DNA from: Nocardiopsis mwathae
GTDB lineage: Bacteria; Actinomycetota; Actinomycetes; Streptosporangiales; Streptosporangiaceae
Direction of reading: 5' to 3'
DNA: 64,000 nucleotides
NCBI RefSeq assembly: GCF_014201195.1
Contig: NZ_JACHDS010000001.1
Span: 2,232,001-2,296,000, forward strand
Under the pieces are notes generated by a model that made no database searches, had not been told where the DNA came from, and was given only the letters and a program-made list of their open reading frames with translations. Below are positions 51,264 to 63,021 of the stretch, one piece after another (positions within the stretch are counted from its first letter, which is position 1; every line of letters begins with the position of its first letter). The position numbers were made by a program, and so were the translations under genes.

Positions 51264-52439
51264 TTGTCTTCATCCCCCACACCACCCCGCACAACATCCC
51301 GCACAACCCGTGCGATCGGCGGAACCGTTCTGGCTCTGGGCCTGACGTTCGCCGTGGCGCCGGCGGCACAGGCCGCACCCGAGTCGCCGGCGGCATCCCC
51401 CGAACAACTGGAGGCGATGCAGCGCGACCTCGGCCTCACCGAGGCCGCGGCCACCGACCTCCTCGAAGCCGAGGCCGAGGCCCAGGCCGTCGAGGAGAAG
51501 CTGCGCACCGCCCTGGGCGACGACTTCGGCGGCGCCCTCTTCGACATCGGCACACAAGAGCTCACCGTCCAGGTGACCGACGCCGACGCCGTGAAGGCGG
51601 TCGAGGCCGAGGGCGCCGAGGCCGAGGTCGTCGAGCACGGTGAGGCCGAGCTCGACGAGGTCATGGGCGTGCTCGACGGCGCCGAGGCGGACGCCGACGA
51701 CGCCATCGCGGGCTGGAGGGTCGACCCCGCCAGCGACTCCGTCGTCGTGACCGTTGCGCACGGTCAGGCGGCCGCCGCCGAGGACTTCATCGCCGAGGCC
51801 GGTGTGGACGCCGACGCGGTGACGGTCGAGGAGAGCGCCGAGCAGCCGCGGACCTACGCCGACCTCATCGGCGGCAACCCCTACTACTTCCAGGTCAGCG
51901 GGGCGTGGTACGTGTGCTCCGTGGGCTTCCCGGTCGTGGGCGGCTACGTGACGGCCGGCCACTGCGGCGACCGGGGCAGCGCTGCCTGGCAGAACCCGAA
52001 CACCGGCAACCGGATCGGCACCGTGGAGCAGTCCATCTTCCCGCGCCAGGACTCCGGCTTCGTGCGGGTGACCAACTCCAACTTCATCCCGGTCCCGCTG
52101 GTGAACGACTACAGGGGTGGAACGGTGGCCGTCACGGGCTCGGCCGAGGCCGCCGTGGGCGCGTCGGTCTGCCGCTCCGGGCAGACCACCGGCTGGCGCT
52201 GCGGCACCATCCAGTCGAAGAACCAGACGGTGCGCTACCCCGAGGGAACGGTGCACGGCCTCACGCGCACCAGCGCCTGCGCCGAGGGCGGCGACTCGGG
52301 CGGCTCCTGGCTCAGCGGAACCCAGGCCCAGGGCGTGACCTCCGGCGGATCCGGCAACTGCACCTGGGGCGGCACCACCTACTTCCAGCCGCTCAACCCG
52401 ATCCTGAACCAGTGGAACCTGACCCTGCTCACCCGCTGA
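51264..52439 (+). CDS. Secreted S1 family serine protease (NAPase/streptogrisin-like preproprotease)
   Basis: 391 residues from a TTG with AAAGGGCAGGG upstream. A signal peptide (about 1-37, TVLALGLTFAVAPAAQA) is followed by an alpha-lytic protease-type propeptide (about 38-198). The mature enzyme starts near Ala199 (ADLIGGNPYYF) and has about 193 residues, as in Nocardiopsis alkaline protease. The catalytic triad is His233 (TAGHCGD), Asp263 (RQDSGFV) and Ser345 (GGDSGGS). Six cysteines allow three disulfides. It is a secreted chymotrypsin-like protease. A strong terminator with a T-tract follows. Confidence 0.95.
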   Translation: MSSSPTPPRTTSRTTRAIGGTVLALGLTFAVAPAAQAAPESPAASPEQLEAMQRDLGLTEAAATDLLEAEAEAQAVEEKLRTALGDDFGGALFDIGTQELTVQVTDADAVKAVEAEGAEAEVVEHGEAELDEVMGVLDGAEADADDAIAGWRVDPASDSVVVTVAHGQAAAAEDFIAEAGVDADAVTVEESAEQPRTYADLIGGNPYYFQVSGAWYVCSVGFPVVGGYVTAGHCGDRGSAAWQNPNTGNRIGTVEQSIFPRQDSGFVRVTNSNFIPVPLVNDYRGGTVAVTGSAEAAVGASVCRSGQTTGWRCGTIQSKNQTVRYPEGTVHGLTRTSACAEGGDSGGSWLSGTQAQGVTSGGSGNCTWGGTTYFQPLNPILNQWNLTLLTR

Positions 52440-52511
52440 CGGGCTGATCGGCAGCGCCCGGGCAGGCCCCACGTCCTCCCTCCCCGGGCCCGCCGGGTCC
52501 ATCGGCACACG

Positions 52512-52553
52512 AAGGCCGACCGGTGCACCACCCTCCGCACCGGTCGGCCTTTT
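52512..52553 (+). terminator. Rho-independent terminator after the protease gene
   Basis: AAGGCCGACCGGTGC pairs perfectly with GCACCGGTCGGCCTT (15 bp, 10-base loop) followed by further Ts. It lies 73 bases after the protease stop and also faces the convergent thioredoxin-like gene. Confidence 0.85.
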
Positions 52554-52578
52554 CGTCATGCCGTGGGAAAAGCACCTG

Positions 52579-53151
52579 TCAGGCGTCCGGGTCGTTCTCC
52601 GGCTTCCACTTGACGCCGCAGCCGAGGCTGGGGGTGTGCGGCTCGGGCACCGGCCTGCCGCTCAGGACCGCCTCCAGCGCGGCCCGCAGGTCGGCGCCGT
52701 CGGACGGGAGGTCGTTGCCGGGGCGCGCGGCGTCGAACCGCCCGCGGTAGGCCAGGCGCTGACGGCCGTCGTAGACGAAGAGGTCGGGGGTGCAGGCCGC
52801 GCGGTAGTCCAGGGCGACCCGCTGGGACTCGTCGACGAGGTAGGGGAAGGCGAACCCGGCCCGCCGGGCCTGCTCGGCGAGGTGCGCGGCATCGTCGTCG
52901 GGGTAGTCGGCGACGTCGTTGCTGCAGATCGCGACGGTGGCCACGCCCCTGTCCATGTATTCGGCGGTCACTGCGCCGATGCCGTTCTCGATCCGGCGTA
53001 CGTAGGGGCAGTGGTTGGACAGGAAGAACACGACCAGGGCCGGGGCGTCGGCGAAGTCACCGAGGGACACCGTGCCCCCGCCGACCGCGGGGAGTGTGAA
53101 GTCCGGGGCGGGGGTGCCGAGGTCGACCATGTAGGAGTTCACAGCTGCCAT
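52579..53151 (-). CDS. Thioredoxin-fold AhpC/TSA-type redox protein
   Basis: 190 residues. The sequence SYMVDLGTPAPDFTLPAVGG and VVFFLSNHCPYVRRIENGIG is characteristic of the cytoplasmic thioredoxin-like family with a single CP motif (SNHCPY). Later TPDLFVYDGRQRLAYRGRFD and the C-terminal SLGCGVKWK complete the fold. It is annotated widely as a thioredoxin-like or peroxiredoxin-like protein; its partner and substrate are not known. The start ATG lies 66 bases from a 27-bp perfect hairpin. Confidence 0.88.
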   Translation of the reverse strand: MAAVNSYMVDLGTPAPDFTLPAVGGGTVSLGDFADAPALVVFFLSNHCPYVRRIENGIGAVTAEYMDRGVATVAICSNDVADYPDDDAAHLAEQARRAGFAFPYLVDESQRVALDYRAACTPDLFVYDGRQRLAYRGRFDAARPGNDLPSDGADLRAALEAVLSGRPVPEPHTPSLGCGVKWKPENDPDA

Positions 53152-53746
53152 GGCGGCAGTCTGTCATATGCCGCCGGTCACAGGGGCGGGTGAGGCGCGC
53201 GATACCCCCTCTCCTGCGTTGGTCTCGGCGACGTGCGCCGAATGCCGGCGATCATTCGGCGCACGTCGCCGAGACCAACGGAAGGGGTCCGCGCCGGACG
53301 CCCACTTCTGCCCGGATTTGCGCAGGATCGGCGAATTCAGCACCGCCCGCTGTGATGAACGCCACCCGAAGCAGGTACCGAATATGGGGCGCAGGGAATT
53401 TCCGCTGCTCAATGACTCGACACCGGCGAAGATTCAATCATCGAGACCGAAGTGCAGGCGATCGAAGGATTCGTCCAGGACACTTATTAATACTTTCACT
53501 ACCGCAATGACCTGCTCATACGTCGACACAGACGAGTACGTTACCTCCATTTAACAAATCCCCAGAAGAACGATCTTCCCGGGCACTGGAAAAATAAGTT
53601 ACCGACAGGTACTTTCCTCTCACAGCCCGCTTTCGCTCGCTACGAGCCTGTGCGACCGCACTTCTCCCCCACCCATGCGGAGAAGGCGGTTCGCGAATGA
53701 ACGATGCACTCCTGCCTGCTTATCCACGTATTACGGAGAAACAGCC
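53152..53746. other. 595-base non-coding region upstream of the polyketide operon
   Basis: No convincing gene. The left half has the 27-bp inverted repeat (listed separately). From about 53330 to 53680 the composition is much more AT-rich than the rest of the window. It contains GTTACC-GAC-AGGTAC (53598-53612), an imperfect dyad that could be a regulator site, and presumably the promoter of the FAAL-PKS operon. It may mark the edge of an acquired cluster. Confidence 0.6.
53217..53280. repeat. 27-bp perfect inverted repeat (10-base loop)
   Basis: 53217-53243 and 53254-53280 are exact reverse complements, with the loop GCCGGCGATC. It is not directly behind any gene end: it lies upstream of the minus-strand thioredoxin-like gene and more than 460 bases before the FAAL gene. 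It could be a strong attenuator, an insulator or a mobile-element remnant. Confidence 0.8.
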
Positions 53747-55495
53747 ATGCCCGCATCGACCACGCTGTACGACCTGTGCCGGGACCGGGCCGAGACGCGG
53801 CCCGACAGCACCGCCTTCACCTTTCTGCACGGCGGCGAGGCGGCCGCCGACCTCACCTACCGGGGCCTGGACGACGCGGCGCGCGGCATCGCGGCCGGAC
53901 TGGCCCCCCTGGCCCGGCCCGGCGACCGGGCGCTGCTGCTCTACGAGCCGGGCCTCGACTTCCTCGCCGCCTTCTACGGCTGCCTGTACGCCGGGCTCAT
54001 CCCCGCACCGGTGCCCCCGCCCAACGCCCGGAAGGCCACCCAGGCACTGGCCCGGCTGATGGCGATCGCCGCCTCCGCGGAGGCCACCCTGCTGCTGTCC
54101 ACCGGCGGGCTACTGGCCCGGCTGGCCGCCGCGCTGGGCACCGACGGCGCCACCGGCCCCGCCGCGCTGGGCATCACCCCCGTGGCCACCGACCTGCTCA
54201 CCGCCGACCCCGCCGACTGGCGCCCGCCCCGGCCGACCCCCGACGACCCGGCCTACCTCCAGTTCTCCTCCGGGTCGACCGGCCAGCCCAAGGGCACGGT
54301 GATCACCCATTCCGCAGCCCTGCACAACCTCGATCAGATCAGCCGCACCTGCGGGCTCGGCCCGGAGCACGGCCTGGTCAGCTGGCTGCCCATGCACCAC
54401 GACACCGGCCTGGTCGCGGGCGCGCTGGTACCGCTCCACGACGGCTTCCCCGTCTGGCTCATGTCCCCGCTGGAGTTCCTGCAGCGGCCCGCGGCGTGGC
54501 TGTCGGCGATCTCGCGGCTGCCGGTGACCGGCACGGTCGCCCCCGACTTCGGCTACGAGCTGTGCGTGCGGCGGGTCAACGAGCGCCAGCGCGCCGACCT
54601 CGACCTTTCCGGCCTGCGCCTGGCGCTGAGCGGCGCCGAACCGGTCCGCCCGGCCACCATCGAAGCGTTCACTCAGGCCTTCGAACCGTGCGGCTTCCGG
54701 AGCACCGCCTTCCTGCCCTGCTACGGCCTCGCCGAGGCCACCCTGCTGGTCAGCGGCGGCCCCGCGGAGACCGGGGTGCGGACGCTCGGCTGCGACGCCG
54801 AGGCGCTGGCCCACAACGACGTCGTGCCCGCCGCCGGCGCGCCCGGCGCACGCACCCTGGTGGCGTGCGGCCAGGTGGTGCACGGTGTCGAGGCCGTGAT
54901 CGTCGACCCGGAGTCCACCACCCCCTGCCCGCCCGGCCGGGTCGGCGAGATCTGGCTGGACGGCCCCAACGTGGGCAGCGGCTACTACAACGACCCCGAG
55001 CGCACCGCCGAGACCTTCGGTGCCGTGCTCGCCGGCACCCCGGGCCGTACCTACCTGCGCACCGGCGACCTCGGCTTCCTCCACGAGGGCCTGCTCTACA
55101 TCACCGGCCGGATCAAGGACGTGCTGATCGTCGACGGCCGCAACCTCTACTCCCAGGACCTCGAACTCACCATCCGCGAGAGCCACCCGGCACTGGACGC
55201 CCACAAGTGCGCGGTGTTCCCGGTCGACGACGGCACCCGCGAGGAGATCGTCGCGGTCGTCGAGGCCGACCCCGACGACGGCCCGGACGAGGACCGGCTG
55301 GCCAAGACCGTGCGCGAGGCGGTCGGCGCCGAGCACGGGGTGCAGCTCGACCGCGTCCTCGCGGTGCGCCCCGGCAGCATCCCGCTGACCGCCAGCGGCA
55401 AGGTCCAGCGCTTCGCCTGCCGCGACGCCGTGCTCGACGGCACGCTCGACGCCGCGCGTATCACCCCGCCCGCCCCTGCCCCGGAGGAGGTCTAG
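53747..55495 (+). CDS. Fatty acyl-AMP ligase (FAAL)
   Basis: 582 residues; ATG with GGAG upstream. Adenylation motifs: LQFSSGSTGQPKGTVITHSA, SWLPMHHDTGLVAG, LSGAEPVRPATI, FLPCYGLAEATLLVSGG, TYLRTGDLGFLHEG, GRIKDVLIVDGRNLYSQDLE and the C-terminal LTASGKVQRF with Lys552. The PMHHDTGLV and GRNLYSQDLE forms are characteristic of FAALs, which activate fatty acids and load them onto an ACP without forming CoA esters. The next gene begins with an ACP 5 bases downstream, so the ligase very probably supplies the starter acyl chain for the polyketide synthase. Confidence 0.93.
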   Translation: MPASTTLYDLCRDRAETRPDSTAFTFLHGGEAAADLTYRGLDDAARGIAAGLAPLARPGDRALLLYEPGLDFLAAFYGCLYAGLIPAPVPPPNARKATQALARLMAIAASAEATLLLSTGGLLARLAAALGTDGATGPAALGITPVATDLLTADPADWRPPRPTPDDPAYLQFSSGSTGQPKGTVITHSAALHNLDQISRTCGLGPEHGLVSWLPMHHDTGLVAGALVPLHDGFPVWLMSPLEFLQRPAAWLSAISRLPVTGTVAPDFGYELCVRRVNERQRADLDLSGLRLALSGAEPVRPATIEAFTQAFEPCGFRSTAFLPCYGLAEATLLVSGGPAETGVRTLGCDAEALAHNDVVPAAGAPGARTLVACGQVVHGVEAVIVDPESTTPCPPGRVGEIWLDGPNVGSGYYNDPERTAETFGAVLAGTPGRTYLRTGDLGFLHEGLLYITGRIKDVLIVDGRNLYSQDLELTIRESHPALDAHKCAVFPVDDGTREEIVAVVEADPDDGPDEDRLAKTVREAVGAEHGVQLDRVLAVRPGSIPLTASGKVQRFACRDAVLDGTLDAARITPPAPAPEEV

Positions 55496-55500
55496 AAGCC

Positions 55501-58500
55501 ATGGCCGACGACACCACCGACCGCACCCCGCCGCCGGACGCCGCGCGGCTCCGGGCCTGGCTGACCGAGCGGGTCGCCGACCTCGGCGGCATCGAGCCGG
55601 CCGAGGTGGACCCGCGCGACACCTGGGAGAGCTACGGCATGGCCTCGGCCGATGCCGTCGGCCTCTCCGGCGAACTGGAGGAGTGGCTGCAGCGCCCGCT
55701 GCCGCCCACCCTGGTCTACGAGCACCCCACGATCGACGCGCTGGTCGCCTACCTCACCGCCCCCGCCGCAGACCCCGAACCCGCACGCACCCCCACGGCG
55801 CTGCCCTCCCCCGCGGCCGCCCGCCACCCCGCGCCGGCCGGCGCGGGCCCCGAGGCCGACCCGGTGTGCGTGGTCGGCCTCGGCTGCCGGTTCCCCGGCG
55901 GAGCGCACGGCCCCGACCGGTACTGGGACCTGCTGAGAGGCGGCGGCCACGCCGCCGTCGAGGTGCCCCGCGACCGGTGGGACGCGGACGCCTACTTCGA
56001 TCCCGACCCGGACCGCCCCGGCGCCGTCTACACCCGCCACGGCGGGTTCCTCGACGACATCGCCGGATTCGACGCCGGCCTGTTCGGCATCTCGCCGGGC
56101 GAGGCACTGCGCATGGACCCGCAGCAGCGCCTTGTCCTGGAGGTGGCCTGGGAGGCGCTGGAGCACGCCGGGATCGCGGTCGACGGGCTGCGCGGCAGCC
56201 GCACCGGCATGTTCCTCGGCATGATGGACACCGGCCAGTACTCCCAGCTCCAGCTCGACCAAGACGGACGGGCGTGCCTGGACGACCCGAACTTCGGGAT
56301 CGGCGCGGCGCCCAGTGTCGCCGCCGGCCGGCTCTCCTACCTACTGGACCTGCGCGGGCCCGCGCTCAGCGTGGACACCGCGTGCTCGTCGTCCCTGGTG
56401 GGCGTGCACCTGGCGGCCCAGGCCCTGCGCCGGGGCGAGTGCGACCTCGCGCTGGCAGCCGGGGTGAGCGCGCTGGCGCACCCCGACGGGATGGTGCAGG
56501 CGTACCGGATGCGGATGCTCGCCGCCGATGGGCGCTGCAAGACCTTCGACGAGTCGGCCGACGGCTTCCTCATGGGCGAGGGCTGCGGTGCGGTGGTCCT
56601 GGAGCGGCTGAGCTCCGCACGCGCCAACGGGCACCGGGTGCTGGCGGTACTGCGCGGTTCGGCCGTCAACCAGGACGGCCGCAGCAACGGGCTGACCGCT
56701 CCGAACAAGCAGGCGCAGACGGCGGTGGTCCGCGCGGCCCTGGCGGCGGCCGGCACCGCGCCCGACGACGTCGACTACGTGGAGGCACACGGGTCGGGCA
56801 CCCGGCTGGGCGACTCCCTGGAGATCGAGGGCCTGGCCGAGGCGTTCGGCCCCCGCCCCGCCGACCGGCACCCGCTGGTGGTCGGCGCGGTCAAGACCAA
56901 CCTCGGCCACCTGCTGGGTGCGGCGGGCATGGCCGGGCTCATCAAGGCGGTCCTGGTACTGCGGCACGGAGAGGTCCCGCGCAACCTGCACCTGGACCGG
57001 CCGATCGCGGCGGTGAAGGACGCGGCGGCGACCCTGGTGCTGCCCGAGGACCCGGTGCCGCTGCCGGGCGACGGCCGGCCCCGGGTCGCCGGGGTGAGCT
57101 CCTTCGGCTGGTCGGGGACCAACGCGCACGCCGTGCTGGAGCAGGCGCCGCCCGAGGACCGCGGGTCCGGGGCCGGGGAGCAGGGCCCGCACCTGCTCAC
57201 CCTGTCGGCTGCCTCGGAGCCCGCCCTCGCCGCGGCGGCCGGGCGGCTGGCCGACCACCTCGGCGGTCGGACGGACTGCGGCGCGCCCGCGCTGGGCGAC
57301 GTCGCGCACACCCTGCGCACCGGCCGCAGCGCGCTGGACCACCGCCGCTCGCTGGTGGTCCGCGACACCGACGACGCGCGCGGCGCCCTGGCCGACCTCG
57401 CCGGTCAGGCCGAGCACGGGGTGGGCGTGCGCGCCCGCGCGGCGGCGCCGGTGGTGTTCATGTTCCCGGGGGTCGGCGACCAGTACCCCGGGATGGGTCG
57501 CGGCCTCTACGAGCGCTTCGCGGCGTTCCGTGCGGCCGTGGACGAGTGCGCGGAGATCCTGCGCGAACCCCTGGGCGCCGACGTCCGCGACCTGCTCGAC
57601 CCCGAGGGCGGCACCTCGCCCGAGGGCGAGGTCGCCCCGTCGGGCGGCCTGGACCTGCGCGCCCTGATGGGCCGGGGACAGGCCGAGGGGCCGGTGTCGC
57701 CGCTGCACCGCACCGAGGTCGCCCACCCGGCCGTGTTCGTGACCGAGTACGCGCTGGCGCGGCTGTGGATGAGCCTCGGGGTGCGCCCGACCGCGCTCAT
57801 CGGCTACAGCCTGGGCGAGTACGTGGCGGCCTGCGTGTCGGGCGTGTTCACCCTGGAGGACGCGCTGCGCCTGGTGGCCGAGCGCGCCCGGCTGATCGAC
57901 GCCACCGAGCCGGGCGCCATGCTCGCGGTGGCGGCACCCGAGGAGCGGGTGCGGTCCATGCTGCCGCCCGAGCTGTCGGTTGCGGCGGTCAACGGCCCGG
58001 CGATGACGGTGGTCAGCGGTGCTTCGGAGGCGGTCGCCGAGTTCGAGGCGAGTCTCAATGGTGTGGCCCGCCAGCGGGTGCGCACCACCCACGCGTTCCA
58101 CTGCGACCTGCTCGCCCCCGTCGCCGAGCGGGTGGCGGAGGTGGTGCGGGGCGTGCCCCGCTCAGAGCCGCGCATCCCGTTCGCCGCGAACCTCACCGGT
58201 GACTGGATCACGGCGGAGGAGGCGCGCGACCCCGCCTACTGGGCCGCGCACACCCGCTCCACCGTCCGGTTCGCCGAGGGGCTGGCGACCGTCGGCGCGG
58301 ACACCCCGCCGGTCCTCTTGGAGGCCGGCCCGGGGCAGACGCTGTCGGGGCTGGCGATGCAGGTGCTGCGCGGCGGCGCGAGCGCCGTGGCCTCGATGCG
58401 CCCCGAGCACCAGCCCGACGACGACACCGAGGTGCTGCTGGGCGCGGCCGGGCGGCTGTGGGAGCAGGGCGTCGACCTGGACACCCGGGAGCTGGGGCCG

Positions 58501-60579
58501 GAGGGGCGGCTCGTGCCGCTGCCCGGCTACCCCTTCGAGCACACCCGGTTCTGGCCGGCCGCTCCCAACAGCGCCGACCGGTCCCGGCCGGTGCCCTCCC
58601 GGTCGCAGGTCCGGCGCGGGGGCAAGCTGCCCGACCTGGCCGACTGGTGCCACGCCCCGGTCTGGGAGCAGGCACCGGCGCCCCGCCCGCCGCTCCCGGC
58701 CGACCCTGAGGTGTGGCTGCTGTTCGCCGACGCCGACGGTGTCTGCGCGGAACTGGCGGCGTGGCTCGCGGACTCGGGTGCGGGCACCCCGGTGCTGGTG
58801 GAACCGCGCGGTGAGGCTGCGGCCGACACCCGGTCCGGCCGGCACGCGGGGGCGCGGACCGCCGAGGAGCCCCTGTCCATCGACCCGGCGTCGCCCGAGG
58901 CCTACGTTGAGCTGCTGGGCGAGGTCGTCCGGCGGCACGGGCCGGTGCGCCGGATCGTGCACGCCTGGTCGGCCCGCTCGCAGGGTTCGGGCCGGGCCGC
59001 CGTCCCCGGCGCGGCCGCCGCCGGTCCGCACAGCCTCCTCTTCCTCGCCCAGGCCCTGGGCCGGGCCCTGGGGGGCGAGCCGGTGGAGCTGGTGGCGCTG
59101 ACGGCCAACGCGCTGGCGGTCACCGGCGGCGACGGCGGCCACCCGGAGCGGGCGACCGCGCTGGGTGTGTGCCGCTCCATCGACCTGGAGTACCCGAGCG
59201 TCCGCGCCCGGGTCGTCGACATCGACCTGGACGAACCGTGGGCCGCCCGGGAGGCGGCCGGTCGGCTGGGGCGGGAGCTGGCGCAGTCCGAGGCGGCCGA
59301 GGTCACCGCCTACCGGGGCCGCCGCCGGTGGATCCGGGGTTGGCGGGCCGCGCCCCTCCCCGCGGCCGAACCGCGCGAGGTGTGGCGGGATGAGGGCGGC
59401 TACCTGGTCACCGGCGGCCTCGGCGGGCTGGGCCTCGCCCTGGCCGGTCACCTGGCGCGCACCCTGCGCGCCCGGCTGACGCTGGTCGGGCGCACCGCGC
59501 TGCCCGACCGCGAGCTCTGGACCGGGTTGCTGGCCGCCGACGACACCGACCCGGAGCTGCGCCGCCGGATCGAGGGCCTCCTCGACCTGGAGGCGGCCGG
59601 TGCCGAGGTACTGCCGGTGGCCGCCGACATCGCCGATCCCGAGGAGGCGCGGTCGGTCGTGGCCGCGGCCCGCGAGCGCTTCGGCACGGTGCACGGTGTC
59701 GTCCACGCGGCCGGCGTGCCCGGTGAGGGCCTGGTACAGGCGAAGACGGCCGACCGGTTCGACCGGGTGCTGCGCCCCAAGGTCGCCGGCACGCTCGCGC
59801 TGGCCGAGGCGCTGGCGGAGGACCCGCCGGACTTCATCGCCCTGTACTCCTCGGCCACCGCCGTTCTGGGCGGCCTGGGCGAGAGCGACTACTGCGCGGC
59901 CAACGCCTTCCTGGGCGCCTACGCCCAGGCCGCGCCCGCCGGGACGCGGGTGGTGGCGGTCGACTGGGGGCCGTGGCGCTGGGACAGCTGGCAGGCGGCG
60001 GCGCTGGCCGACCGGCCCGACGCGCTCGCCAGGGTCGAGGAGCTGCGTGAGCGCTACGGGATCACCTTCGACGAGGGCCACGACCTGCTCACCCGGATCC
60101 TCGCCGCGGACGCGCCGCAGGTGCTGGTGATCCCACAGGACATGGAGGCGGCCGCGGCCCAGTGGGCGGGCCTGGCCGAACTGCCCGGGCAGAGCGCCGC
60201 CCCGGCGCAGCGCTACCCGCGGCCGCGGCTGCGCACCCCGTTCGTCGCCCCGTCGACCCCGACCGAAGAGCGCATCGCCGCCCTGTGGCAGGAGCGGCTG
60301 GGCATCGACGGCGTGGGTGTCGACGACTCCTTCGTCGATCTTGGCGGCAACTCCCTGGTCGGCCTGGCGATCGTGGCGGCGATCGAGAAGGAGACGGGGG
60401 TGCGGCTGTCCGCGGCGGCGCTGCTGGAGGCGCCGACGGTGCGCGGGCTGGCCGGGCTCGTCGACGGTGACCGGCCCGGCGGACCGGGCGGCGCCGAGGC
60501 CGTGGAGCCGGACGCCGACCGCGGCCGGATACGCCGCGAGCGGATGCTGCGCCGCAGGGGACGGGAGGGCGGCCGATGA
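55501..60579 (+). CDS. Type I polyketide synthase, ACP-KS-AT-KR-ACP
   Basis: 1692 residues. An N-terminal ACP (Ser49 in GMASAD) receives the starter. The KS (about 123-545) has a complete triad: Cys295 (DTACSSSL), His430 (EAHGSGT) and His470 (NLGHLLGAAG). The AT (about 640-950) has GYSLG with Ser770, and HAFH at 864-867, the form usual for malonyl specificity. The KR (about 1300-1480) has GGLGGLGLALAG and Ser/Tyr1464/Asn1468. A C-terminal ACP (Ser1618, GGNSL) ends the protein. There is no dehydratase, enoylreductase or thioesterase. It probably extends the FAAL-activated acyl chain by one 3-hydroxy unit, or works iteratively. Confidence 0.95.
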   Translation: MADDTTDRTPPPDAARLRAWLTERVADLGGIEPAEVDPRDTWESYGMASADAVGLSGELEEWLQRPLPPTLVYEHPTIDALVAYLTAPAADPEPARTPTALPSPAAARHPAPAGAGPEADPVCVVGLGCRFPGGAHGPDRYWDLLRGGGHAAVEVPRDRWDADAYFDPDPDRPGAVYTRHGGFLDDIAGFDAGLFGISPGEALRMDPQQRLVLEVAWEALEHAGIAVDGLRGSRTGMFLGMMDTGQYSQLQLDQDGRACLDDPNFGIGAAPSVAAGRLSYLLDLRGPALSVDTACSSSLVGVHLAAQALRRGECDLALAAGVSALAHPDGMVQAYRMRMLAADGRCKTFDESADGFLMGEGCGAVVLERLSSARANGHRVLAVLRGSAVNQDGRSNGLTAPNKQAQTAVVRAALAAAGTAPDDVDYVEAHGSGTRLGDSLEIEGLAEAFGPRPADRHPLVVGAVKTNLGHLLGAAGMAGLIKAVLVLRHGEVPRNLHLDRPIAAVKDAAATLVLPEDPVPLPGDGRPRVAGVSSFGWSGTNAHAVLEQAPPEDRGSGAGEQGPHLLTLSAASEPALAAAAGRLADHLGGRTDCGAPALGDVAHTLRTGRSALDHRRSLVVRDTDDARGALADLAGQAEHGVGVRARAAAPVVFMFPGVGDQYPGMGRGLYERFAAFRAAVDECAEILREPLGADVRDLLDPEGGTSPEGEVAPSGGLDLRALMGRGQAEGPVSPLHRTEVAHPAVFVTEYALARLWMSLGVRPTALIGYSLGEYVAACVSGVFTLEDALRLVAERARLIDATEPGAMLAVAAPEERVRSMLPPELSVAAVNGPAMTVVSGASEAVAEFEASLNGVARQRVRTTHAFHCDLLAPVAERVAEVVRGVPRSEPRIPFAANLTGDWITAEEARDPAYWAAHTRSTVRFAEGLATVGADTPPVLLEAGPGQTLSGLAMQVLRGGASAVASMRPEHQPDDDTEVLLGAAGRLWEQGVDLDTRELGPEGRLVPLPGYPFEHTRFWPAAPNSADRSRPVPSRSQVRRGGKLPDLADWCHAPVWEQAPAPRPPLPADPEVWLLFADADGVCAELAAWLADSGAGTPVLVEPRGEAAADTRSGRHAGARTAEEPLSIDPASPEAYVELLGEVVRRHGPVRRIVHAWSARSQGSGRAAVPGAAAAGPHSLLFLAQALGRALGGEPVELVALTANALAVTGGDGGHPERATALGVCRSIDLEYPSVRARVVDIDLDEPWAAREAAGRLGRELAQSEAAEVTAYRGRRRWIRGWRAAPLPAAEPREVWRDEGGYLVTGGLGGLGLALAGHLARTLRARLTLVGRTALPDRELWTGLLAADDTDPELRRRIEGLLDLEAAGAEVLPVAADIADPEEARSVVAAARERFGTVHGVVHAAGVPGEGLVQAKTADRFDRVLRPKVAGTLALAEALAEDPPDFIALYSSATAVLGGLGESDYCAANAFLGAYAQAAPAGTRVVAVDWGPWRWDSWQAAALADRPDALARVEELRERYGITFDEGHDLLTRILAADAPQVLVIPQDMEAAAAQWAGLAELPGQSAAPAQRYPRPRLRTPFVAPSTPTEERIAALWQERLGIDGVGVDDSFVDLGGNSLVGLAIVAAIEKETGVRLSAAALLEAPTVRGLAGLVDGDRPGGPGGAEAVEPDADRGRIRRERMLRRRGREGGR

Positions 60580-60763
60580 TCCGCACCCCCCGCAGGCGGT
60601 CCCGGCCCCTGCCCGACGGCGAGCCCGTGCGCCGCGCCGTCTCCGCCCGGCCCCCGGCCACCCCGCCCGCCCGGCCCCCGGCCACCCCGCCCGACCGGGC
60701 CACGGCCGCCCCTGGCGCCGACGGCGCCGCCCCCGACCGACCCGAGCACAGGAGGAGCCGCGC

Positions 60764-60767
<4 letters not shown>
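60576..60767 (+). CDS. 63-residue Pro/Arg-rich protein, translationally coupled
   Basis: The ATG overlaps the PKS stop (ATGA) and its own stop overlaps the ATG of the next gene (ATGA), and a GGGAGGG lies 7 bases upstream. The sequence is basic with an 8-residue repeat (ARPPATPP twice) encoded by two perfect 24-nt tandem copies at 60645-60692. It could be a linker peptide or a docking element that joins the two synthases, or a spacer frame without function. I recognise no domain. Confidence 0.5.
60645..60692. repeat. Two perfect 24-bp tandem copies
   Basis: A 24-bp unit beginning GCCCGGCCCCCGGCC is present twice without mismatch. Each copy encodes ARPPATPP in the frame of the 63-residue protein, so copy-number change would keep the frame. 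Confidence 0.8.
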
Positions 60768-62932
<2,165 letters not shown>

Positions 62933-63021
62933 GGGGCGGTGCCTTTGGCCGGCCCGCCCCGGCAGGACCCCCAGGAACCCCCTGGCACAGCGAGAGGAAC
63001 CGAGAGGAAGGAGTGGTCCGC

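Noticed and set aside
53150-53554. A 134-residue plus-strand frame in the non-coding region before the FAAL gene
   Set aside because: It runs through the 27-bp hairpin, overlaps the start of the thioredoxin-like gene, lacks a ribosome site and resembles no family.
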